Positions 7,250 to 12,704 of a stretch of 14,831 bases of DNA are shown in pieces. The stretch comes from G001797105 sp964528155. Its GTDB lineage: Bacteria; Chloroflexota; Anaerolineae; Anaerolineales; E44-bin32. The first letter of the stretch is position 1. Each line of letters begins with the position of its first letter. Both the position numbers and the translations under genes were made by a program. Under the pieces are notes generated by a model. It worked only from the letters and a program-made list of their open reading frames with translations. It had not been told where the DNA came from and made no database searches. Location of the stretch: assembly GCA_964528155.1 (NCBI GenBank), contig CAZGRL010000086.1:1-14831 (forward strand), in the 5' to 3' direction.

Positions 7250-7282
7250 AATGTAGCCACATGCTGTATAATGTAGTCACAT
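7250..7282 (+). promoter_or_regulatory. Twin operator-like repeats around a TATAAT box
   Basis: AATGTAGCCACAT (7250-7262) and AATGTAGTCACAT (7270-7282) are direct repeats differing at one base and spaced exactly 20 bp, about two helical turns. Each is itself an imperfect palindrome (ATGTAG.CACAT). Between and overlapping them is a perfect TATAAT at 7267-7272, 32 bases before the antitoxin start. This is the expected arrangement for cooperative autorepression by the Phd protein encoded next. Confidence 0.6.
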
Positions 7283-7304
7283 AACACCAAGGGAGGGGAA
7301 CTGG

Positions 7305-7580
7305 ATGCATGAGACGAAAGTGGGTATCCGAGAACTGAAAGCCCGCTTGAGCGAGTACATTCGGCAAGTCAAGGCCGGTCGGACAGTCATCATCACCGAG
7401 CGCGGTAGGGCTGTGGGGAGGCTCGTGCCCGCCGATTATCCGATCGAGGACCGCCTTCAGGCTATGCTGGATGCTGGGCTGGCAGAATGGAGCGGCAATC
7501 GCTTGCCGCCGATGAAACCTCCGGCGAAAGTCAAACGGGGCCATTCAGTGGCCGACATGTTGGTTGAGGACCGACGGTGA
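7305..7580 (+). CDS. Phd/YefM-type antitoxin with a frameshifted toxin partner
   Basis: A 91-residue protein with a textbook Phd N-terminus: VGIRELKARLSEYIRQVKAG, then RTVIITERGRAVGRLVP (about 26-42), followed by a longer C-terminal tail that should bind the toxin. GGGAGGGG at about 7291-7298 precedes the ATG. It ends in a GTGA overlap (7577-7580) with the VapC gene. The antitoxin frame is undamaged although the toxin is broken, so it may persist as a DNA-binding orphan on the twin repeats upstream. Confidence 0.88.
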   Translation: MHETKVGIRELKARLSEYIRQVKAGRTVIITERGRAVGRLVPADYPIEDRLQAMLDAGLAEWSGNRLPPMKPPAKVKRGHSVADMLVEDRR

Positions 7581-8021
7581 TCGTTTACTTCGATGCGAGC
7601 GCGCTTGTGAAGCGCTACATCGCCGAAACTGGCTCGGAGGAGGTGTTGCGGCTATCGAATGAGGCCGCACCGGCTGCCACATCCATCGTAAATCGTAAGC
7701 CGCGCCGAGGTATCGGCAGCGATTTCCAGAGCAGTGCGCGCCGGGGCACTTTCTCGATCAAGGGCCCGTGCCTCCCTGGATCTCTTCCGCGCTCATTGGG
7801 TCGATCTTATAAGGGTCCGGATCGACGAGAGCGTTGTTGCTCGGGCAGACCTTCTCGCTTGGGATCGGGGGTTGCGTGGCTATGACGCCATCCATCTGGC
7901 CTCTGCGTTAACGTGGCAAGAAGGCTTGGGAGTGGACACGCTAATGGCTACTTTCGACAAACAGATGTGGGAGGCAGCTCTTGCGGAGGGATTCACTGTC
8001 TGGCCGGAGGGCTTGCTGTAG
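7577..8021 (+). pseudogene. vapC: VapC PIN-domain toxin frameshifted by a 7-bp tandem duplication
   Basis: The GTG-started frame gives MIVYFDASALVKRYIAETG with the first catalytic Asp at residue 6, and runs in register to TSIV. A tandem duplication ATCGTAA-ATCGTAA (7685-7698) then shifts the frame. Removing one copy restores SIVSRAEVSAAISRAV and continues in the frame that ends at the TAG of 8019-8021, including GYDAIHLASAL and MATFDKQM. The restored protein would be 145 residues with all four PIN acids (D6, the E of RAEV, the D of YDAI, the D of TFDK). The rest of the gene shows no damage, so inactivation looks recent and possibly reversible by slippage. Confidence 0.88.
7685..7698 (+). repeat. 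7-bp tandem duplication causing frameshift
   Basis: ATCGTAA occurs twice head to tail (7685-7691 and 7692-7698) inside the PIN-domain gene. Seven is not a multiple of three, and deletion of one unit exactly reconnects the two PIN half-frames. Confidence 0.9.
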
Positions 8022-8098
8022 AGAAGCGACTGCATGCCAAGGCATTGGTGGCCGAAGCTGCAGACTCCAAGAACACGACAATCCAAGAGGGGAACCCA

Positions 8099-9337
8099 TT
8101 GGCGGACCTTGCACAGCTGAAGGCGCTGAACCCAATCGCGGACGTGGTCCAGCGCTACGGTGTGACGCTGCAGCCCAGCGGCAGGAACTACAGAGCGCTC
8201 TGCCCCTTCCACGAAGACCACACCCCCTCCCTTTTCGTTTATCCCGAAGATGGCGGCTTCAAATGCTTCGGCGCCGGCTGCGGCCTGCACGGGGACGTCA
8301 TCGACTTCGTGGGCTATCAGCTGCACGGACTCGAGTGGGACAAGACGAACCCCGGCATGTTCCAGGCAGCGCTGGAGGCGCTCAGCGCCAGCCCGCGCGC
8401 CGCTGGACAGGGCGAGAAAGGCCGACCTCGCATACAGCCCCCCTCGCCGCCCGAGAGCCATAAGCGCGCTCTCGGCGTACAGGCAGGCAAAGAAAAGTCG
8501 CTTACGCCGATGATCCTGGCCGCGTTGGACCTGGCCGCTCGTGTCTACCACGAGAAACTCGTCACGCTCGGCGACGGCCCAGAGAGCCCCTTGCGCTATC
8601 TCTACGACCGCGGCTTCACCTGGAAGACGATCCGGGACGGGCAGTTCGGGTATTGCCCGTCCCACAGCGATCTCCTGCAGGTGGCGGCTGAGCTGATGTC
8701 CGTTCCGCGGGAGGCGCTGCTCGAGGCTGGCGTGCTCCGACCGAAACGCAGTGGCCTCGGAGACTACGAGACCTTCTACGGCCGGATCACCCTCACCGAT
8801 CGCGATTTCTCGTTCCGGGTGGTCCACCTGATCGGACGGAAGTTCCCGGGGGACAACCTGCCCGAGGAAGCCCCCAAGTACCTCAGCCTCCCCGACTGGC
8901 CGAAACCGCTCTACGGGTTCGCCTCCCTGCCCTACAAGGGCCGCGGCCCTGTCATCATCGTGGAGGCGCCGCTGGATATGCTCACACTGCGCCAGTGGGG
9001 GTACGACGCCGTGGCCGTAGCAGGCGCCGAAATGAAAGGCCAGTACGCGCAACGCCTGCGCGACCTGGAGCGGCCTCTCGTGATCATCCCCAACAACGAC
9101 AAGGCAGGCCTCGAGGGAGCCGAACGCTGGCGGGAGGCGATCATGGCCGGCGAGCAACTGCAGATGCTGCGACTCCCGGAGGACGTCGCTGGGCAGCCGG
9201 TGAAAGACGTCAACGAGCTCGCCCAGGTCAAGCGAGGGCACAAGATCTTCACCGATCTGGTCCGTAGGCGACTGCCTAACTTGGAAGGCAAGCACTCACG
9301 CCTGACCCAATCCTTGTCCAAGAACCGCAGACGGTGA
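8099..9337 (+). CDS. DnaG-like primase with CHC2 zinc finger and Toprim domain
   Basis: About 412 residues from a TTG preceded by AGAGGGG; in-frame TTG 8045 and GTG 8048 are alternatives. The N-terminal CHC2 zinc finger has C35, H38, C56 and C61 (CPFH ... KCFGAGC) followed by GDVIDF. The primase core follows: YLYDRGFTWKTIRDGQFGY, FYGRITLTD, and KYLSLPDWPKPLYG. The Toprim domain has VEAPLDML (E289, D293) and IIPNNDKAG (332-337). The usual Toprim DxD is N332-N333-D334, and VEG reads VEA. It lacks the C-terminal helicase-binding domain of chromosomal DnaG, so it is more likely an accessory primase of a plasmid, phage or integrative element. It synthesises RNA primers if active. Confidence 0.88.
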   Translation: MADLAQLKALNPIADVVQRYGVTLQPSGRNYRALCPFHEDHTPSLFVYPEDGGFKCFGAGCGLHGDVIDFVGYQLHGLEWDKTNPGMFQAALEALSASPRAAGQGEKGRPRIQPPSPPESHKRALGVQAGKEKSLTPMILAALDLAARVYHEKLVTLGDGPESPLRYLYDRGFTWKTIRDGQFGYCPSHSDLLQVAAELMSVPREALLEAGVLRPKRSGLGDYETFYGRITLTDRDFSFRVVHLIGRKFPGDNLPEEAPKYLSLPDWPKPLYGFASLPYKGRGPVIIVEAPLDMLTLRQWGYDAVAVAGAEMKGQYAQRLRDLERPLVIIPNNDKAGLEGAERWREAIMAGEQLQMLRLPEDVAGQPVKDVNELAQVKRGHKIFTDLVRRRLPNLEGKHSRLTQSLSKNRRR

Positions 9338-9355
9338 TACAGTGGCAAGAAGGCG

Positions 9356-9754
9356 ATGACCCCAATGGACTCAGACGGCGTAGTTAGATACTGGGTTGCT
9401 CTCGCGGAGGAGGATTGGCCGGTGGCAGAGCATCTTCTCGCCAGCGGAGATTATCACTACGCCCTGTTCTTCGGGCATCTGTACCTCGAGAAGCTTCTTA
9501 AGGGGTTGGTGGTCAAGGCCACCGGCGAGCATGCGCCGAGGACTCACAATCTCGTGTTTCTGGCTGAGCGCGCGGGGTTGAAACCGCCCCCTTCAATCGA
9601 GGATGTGTTTCTTAGAGCCACGGGTTACAGCGTTGACGCCCGGTATCCCGGGGAGGGCATCTCAGACCGAACGCGTTACACAGAAGCCCACACGAAGAGC
9701 GAACTGGAGGCCTTCAAGGAGGCAGGGGAATGGCTGAAGTCAAGACTGAAATGA
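9356..9754 (+). CDS. HEPN-domain protein, toxin half of a HEPN/MNT pair
   Basis: A 132-residue all-helical protein with the PF05168-type HEPN pattern: YWVALAEEDWPVAEHLL, YALFFGHLYLEKLLKGLVV (33-53), and PRTHNLVFLAERAG (61-74) with R62 and H64; ARYPGEG lies near the C terminus. Many HEPN proteins are RNases with an R-x4-6-H motif, which this one does not show exactly, so activity is uncertain. AAGAAGG precedes the ATG by two to three bases; an ATG nine bases later is an alternative. It overlaps the following MNT gene, the standard pair arrangement. Confidence 0.85.
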   Translation: MTPMDSDGVVRYWVALAEEDWPVAEHLLASGDYHYALFFGHLYLEKLLKGLVVKATGEHAPRTHNLVFLAERAGLKPPPSIEDVFLRATGYSVDARYPGEGISDRTRYTEAHTKSELEAFKEAGEWLKSRLK

Positions 9755-10059
9755 CGGAGGACCTGACTCAGAGGCTTACCAGACTCCTGGATCTTCTGCG
9801 CTCCAAGGGGGGCCTGAAAATCAGCGAAGCCTACCTCTACGGATCTCGGGCTTCGGGAACCGCCAGCACACAAAGTGACATCGACGTGGCGGTCGTCTCC
9901 CCCGACCTTACGGGCGATCGGGTCCAGGACTGGTACCGGTTGAACAAACTCGCCAAGGAGATAGACGCTCGAATAGAGGTGGTGGGATTCCGGCCCGACC
10001 AATTCCGCGACGAACATCCTCTAGTGTGGGAAGTGAGACAGGGCGCCCGTCTTGTCTGA
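9730..10059 (+). CDS. MNT-type minimal nucleotidyltransferase, antitoxin half of HEPN/MNT pair
   Basis: A 109-residue minimal nucleotidyltransferase. The signature YLYGSRASGTASTQSDIDVAV contains G38-S39 and the catalytic D50/D52; E83 (ARIEVVGF) can be the third acidic residue. In characterised pairs such as HepT/MntA the MNT enzyme adenylylates the HEPN toxin and neutralises it. The ATG at 9730 follows AGGGG and overlaps the HEPN gene by 25 bases; an ATG at 9751, in an ATGA overlap, is possible but lacks a ribosome binding site. All catalytic residues appear intact. Confidence 0.87.
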   Translation: MAEVKTEMTEDLTQRLTRLLDLLRSKGGLKISEAYLYGSRASGTASTQSDIDVAVVSPDLTGDRVQDWYRLNKLAKEIDARIEVVGFRPDQFRDEHPLVWEVRQGARLV

Positions 10060-10276
10060 AGGGCCACCGGAACTCATGGCCACAGACGGGCGGTGTCAGG
10101 GCAGGGATAGGAAAGGCAGCCCCAAAGAACGGCAGCGGGATGGGTTTCCAATTACGGCGGACGCGACCATGGATGAAATCCGGCAGCTAGTCCATGCGCC
10201 GGTCAACTGGAAGCTCCTGAGAGCGTTCAGGGATCCCGACGAGAGTCTGCGCATTCGGATACCCGTGCGCGAGTGA
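10052..10276 (+). CDS. Possible small protein after the MNT gene
   Basis: A 74-residue frame from TTG overlaps the MNT gene by eight bases; an ATG at 10076 would shorten it. The first half is polar and low in complexity; the second half (MDEIRQLVHAPVNWKLLRAF) looks more protein-like. There is no clear ribosome binding site and no recognised domain. It may be real, a relic or chance. Confidence 0.3.
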   Translation: MSEGPPELMATDGRCQGRDRKGSPKERQRDGFPITADATMDEIRQLVHAPVNWKLLRAFRDPDESLRIRIPVRE

Positions 10277-10451
10277 CTCATCAAGCAGAGGGAGCTGGTC
10301 GCTATGGGAGCCCGCGGGCGTCCTGGTGCGGATGTGGCCCGGGAACTGGGCGTGAGCTGGGCGGTATGAGACCTGTTCGGGTCCTGGATCCTGGTGCCCA
10401 GCGACCGCGGAGGCTTATAAGAGCACTGCCCGAGTGGAGGAGAAAAGCGAG
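10277..10451 (+). other. Intergenic stretch with possible helix-turn-helix relic
   Basis: Directly after the previous stop, in the same frame, 10277-10369 reads LIKQRELVAMGARGRPGADV and then ARELGVSWAV before a TGA. The ADVARELGVS piece resembles the helix-turn-helix of IS3-type OrfA or simple regulators. It has no start codon and may be a fragment of a decayed gene. The remainder to 10451 shows only GGAGGAG at 10436-10442, the ribosome binding site of the next gene. Confidence 0.25.
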
Positions 10452-10634
10452 ATGGGAAAACGGAACCGGTCCCGAAGGAGGTCCGGGCTTCGCCCAATTC
10501 CAGGCGACGAGCATTTGTTTGTGCATGTCAACCTCCAGCGCGATCCGGTAGCTGAGCGGCTCTTCGTGGAACAGATCCGCAAGGACATCGAGCAGCTTAC
10601 AGTCGATGACAGAGTCACCGAGGTGAGGCCTTAG
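10452..10634 (+). CDS. Small basic-headed protein of unknown function
   Basis: A 60-residue protein: a very basic N-terminus (MGKRNRSRRRSGLR) followed by a more conserved-looking part DEHLFVHVNLQRDPVAERLF and a helical EQIRKDIEQL. GGAGGAG at 10436-10442 lies nine bases before the ATG, which is the main support. The basic head could bind nucleic acid. I do not recognise a family. Two stem-loops follow within 140 bases. Confidence 0.5.
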   Translation: MGKRNRSRRRSGLRPIPGDEHLFVHVNLQRDPVAERLFVEQIRKDIEQLTVDDRVTEVRP

Positions 10635-10706
10635 TCCATTCGATTTTCCATCGGAGGTCGGCTGCTCGGCGCGGCAAGATCCGAGAGGCAAGAATCCCGG
10701 TTTTGG

Positions 10707-10727
10707 GTTAGCATTCGGGTGCCTAAC
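10707..10727 (+). other. Bulged stem-loop
   Basis: GTTAGCA-TTCGGG-TGCCTAAC forms a 7-bp stem with one bulged C and a six-base loop. It stands six bases before the stronger hairpin at 10733-10769; together they form a structured spacer between two transcription units. Confidence 0.4.
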
Positions 10728-10732
10728 GGTTT

Positions 10733-10769
10733 CCCGCCCCAGGGCCGTCCCCCTCGGCTCTGGGGCGGG
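10733..10769 (+). terminator. GC-rich terminator-like hairpin
   Basis: CCCGCCCCAGGGCC (10733-10746) pairs with GGCTCTGGGGCGGG (10756-10769) over 14 bp with one G-T wobble and a nine-base loop. Only a weak T stretch (ATTTGG) follows, so termination may be partial or the hairpin may protect a 3' end. It lies after the 60-residue gene and before the third Phd/VapC module. Confidence 0.55.
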
Positions 10770-10831
10770 GCCATTTGGTGGAAAAGCCTCCGACGAAGGT
10801 CCTGCCTCAGGAAATTGCTCCCCATGAACAA

Positions 10832-10849
10832 TCTAGCCAGTCTAGCCAG
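10832..10849 (+). repeat. 9-bp tandem repeat before the third Phd gene
   Basis: TCTAGCCAG occurs twice in tandem (10832-10840 and 10841-10849); the end of the second copy supplies the first bases of the AGGAGG ribosome binding site (10848-10853). It could be an operator for autoregulation, or a simple duplication. Confidence 0.5.
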
Positions 10850-10858
10850 GAGGTCGTC

Positions 10859-11113
10859 ATGGCCAACCATGTATGGCGCCTTCAAGATGCCAAGAATCGA
10901 TTCAGCGAAGTGGTCAACAAGGCCCTGAGCGAGGGGCCGCAAGTTGTGACGCGCCGCGGAGAGGAGGTAGTCGTCGTTGTTGCCAAGGAAGAATACGCGA
11001 AACTGCGCAAGTCTCGCCTAAGTCTGCTGGAGTTCTTTCGCAAGTCCCCGCTTGTGGGCGTTGATCTGAACCTGGAGCACGACTGGAGTTTGCCCAGGGA
11101 CCTTAAGCTATGA
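10859..11113 (+). CDS. Phd-type antitoxin with a nonsense-mutated toxin partner
   Basis: An 84-residue Phd protein: VWRLQDAKNRFSEVVNKALS, then GPQVVTRRGEEVVVVVAKEEYAKL (about 26-49), and a tail SLLEFFRKSPLVGVDLNLEHD typical of antitoxins paired with FitB-like VapC proteins. AGGAGG at 10848-10853 stands five bases before the ATG. It overlaps the toxin start by four bases (ATGA, 11110-11113). The reading frame is undamaged. Confidence 0.9.
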   Translation: MANHVWRLQDAKNRFSEVVNKALSEGPQVVTRRGEEVVVVVAKEEYAKLRKSRLSLLEFFRKSPLVGVDLNLEHDWSLPRDLKL

Positions 11114-11538
11114 GCTTCTTGCTTGACACCAACGTCGTCTCCGAACTGATCGCGCGCCGCCCCGACCCCAACGTGATCCGTTAGGTGGAAGGCCAGGATA
11201 CGGAAACCGTATTCCTCAGCGCCATCACGGTCGGGGAGTTGAACAGAGGCATCCAGAGGCTACCGGACCCTCGGCGGAAGAAAGCGCTGGCCAACTGGCT
11301 GACTGGGGATCTTCTAGTCCGCTTCGGTGATCGTGTTTTGCCGCTCGACGTGCCTGTGATGATGACCTGGGGTGCGCTTGTCGCCCGTATGGAGGCTGGC
11401 GGGCAACAGATCCCGGCCATCGATTCCCTTCTCGCGGCGACTGCCGCACAGCATGGGCTCGCCATGGCCACACGCAATGTCCGGGATTTCAAACCGACTG
11501 GCATATCCACCATCAATCCTTGGGAGGCTCCACCGTGA
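11110..11538 (+). pseudogene. FitB-like VapC PIN toxin interrupted by in-frame TAG
   Basis: The frame begins MSFLLDTNVVSELIARRPDPNVIR, stops at TAG (11182-11184), and resumes in the same frame with VEGQDTETVFLSAITVGELNRG through PAIDSLLAATAAQHG and TRNVRDFKPTGISTINPWE. In relatives the residue at the stop is usually Trp (RWV), so one TGG-to-TAG change explains it. The four PIN acids (D6, the E of GELNRG, the D of AIDSLL, the D of NVRDF) are all present across the stop. A GTG immediately after TAG could restart translation but would omit D6 and so give no active nuclease. The repaired protein would have 142 residues. Confidence 0.87.
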
Positions 11539-11582
11539 GACTTGATGCGTCATAACCGATCTCAATGGTGCAAGCATCGTCT

Positions 11583-11613
11583 CCGCAGGGCCAGTCCCTG
11601 CGGTTTTCGTTTT
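11583..11613 (+). terminator. Rho-independent terminator
   Basis: CCGCAGGG-CCAGT-CCCTGCGG forms a perfect 8-bp GC-rich stem with a five-base loop (11583-11603), followed by TTTTCGTTTT. It ends the third Phd/VapC transcript and lies 14 bases upstream of the ATPase start, so the ATPase either has reduced read-through expression or is controlled at this site. Confidence 0.82.
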
Positions 11614-11627
11614 CAGGAGGAAACTCA

Positions 11628-12097
11628 GTGAAGACGCTGAATGCACACGATGGGAGCTACCTCGCGGTGGCAGAAGCAGTCCCCAGATCTCAGATCGAAC
11701 TTCTGCTCGCGAGCGAACGAGTAGCTCTCTGTACCTCCCCGCCCCGCGGGTCAGACGCCGTTGACCTGGATGGGTTCGTCGCCCGGGTGAGACGCCTCGG
11801 CGAGGAGATCGCTGGCCAGCTCGTGGCCATGCAGGAGGAGATCGAGCTCGCCCTGGTCGCCCTGCTGGCCGGCGAGAACCTGTTCTTCCTTTCTCTGCCC
11901 GGCGCGGCCAAGACCACCCTTTCCAGAATGATCGCGCAGGGGGTCGACGGCCGGCTCTTCCGCATCAACCTGAACCCCGACGTCTCTCGGAACGACCTCT
12001 TCGGGCCTCTGGACCCGGCCGCCCTGCGCGAGGGCCGCTGGGCACGCAAGCTGTCCGGGCTGGCCACCGCCAGTGTGGCGATCATCGACGAACTGTT
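11628..12097 (+). CDS. MoxR/RavA-type AAA+ ATPase, 5' exon
   Basis: The GTG start follows AGGAGG (11615-11620) by seven bases. The first 156 codons plus two bases encode an N-terminal helical part (LDGFVARVRRLGEEIAGQLVAMQEEIELAL) followed by the AAA+ core: Walker A LPGAAKTT (90-97, K95), SRNDLFGPLDP, and Walker B VAIIDE (150-155). The order fits the MoxR/RavA group, whose members remodel protein complexes, often with a VWA-domain partner. The group II intron begins after two bases of codon 157; joining to 14646 gives IDEL-F-YSTKASGSVMNML, the expected continuation. Without splicing, translation ends at the TAG of 12114-12116 and yields an inactive fragment. Confidence 0.85.
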
Positions 12098-12366
12098 GTG
12101 CGCCGTTGTGGCGTAGGGAAGATACCTGCTGGAAGCAGGACAGGTCCGTGTAACAAACCTGTAGGCCATCGTGTTTAGGTCTCTCCCGAAAGGGAAGGCC
12201 GAACATAGCATACACGCTAGAAGCGGAGATGTTGAGAAGTCGTGTATCGGCATGCTCTGCAAGGCCTGTGAGGTATGGCCAAGCCGGTCAGTGGTTGAAG
12301 TCGAGTTGCCGAGCGGGACAACGTCGGCCCCTGCGCGACCACGACTACGCGCGCAGTCGTGAAATA

Positions 12367-12389
12367 CCATGGATTGAACAGTGCCATGG
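12367..12389 (+). ncRNA. Intron domain I EBS1 stem-loop
   Basis: CCATGG arms enclose an 11-base loop containing AACAGT (12377-12382), complementary over six bases to the exon sequence just before the splice site. Confidence 0.75.
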
Positions 12390-12704
12390 AAAACACACGT
12401 TCACGAGCACGGTGCGAATGCATGCATCGATAAAGGCAACGGAAGACGGCCTAACCCTCACTAGAACGTCAACCCTACAGCAACTACGGGACCGCCTAAG
12501 GGTCGAGAGACCTAAGGTGGCGGAGGATCAATAGTAGTCGTCATGAGATAAGGCGCGGAAGGCGCTTCGCGCTGGCCGGCATGACCTTGACGGGATCGCA
12601 AACCCGTCATTACTCACGGTGAATAAGTAAGCCGTGAGCAGGACGAAGTGATCCAGTAGTCAGATCGACATTGAAGGGCGACCTCCCGAGTCATCTGATG
12701 AAAA

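Noticed and set aside
6981..7544. 187-codon minus-strand frame across the operator-like repeats and the Phd gene
   Set aside because: It runs antisense to the well-supported Phd gene and through its promoter and has no recognisable domain.
7577..8021. Programmed ribosomal frameshifting in the VapC gene
   Set aside because: There is no slippery heptamer or following pseudoknot; the exact 7-bp tandem duplication explains the shift.
7880..9295. 471-codon open frame on the minus strand
   Set aside because: It is antisense to the CHC2/Toprim primase and shows no domain of its own.
10302..10691. 129-codon minus-strand frame
   Set aside because: No ribosome binding site or family; it opposes the better supported 60-residue gene.
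5859..11184. Recoding of TGA or TAG as an amino acid to explain the two in-frame stops
   Set aside because: Intact genes here end in the same codons (helicase and lone Phd in TAG, the first Phd in TGA), and the third damaged gene is a frameshift, so ordinary gene decay is simpler.
12117..12704. Short open frames upstream of the maturase
   Set aside because: This is ribozyme domain I-III sequence of the group II intron, not protein coding.
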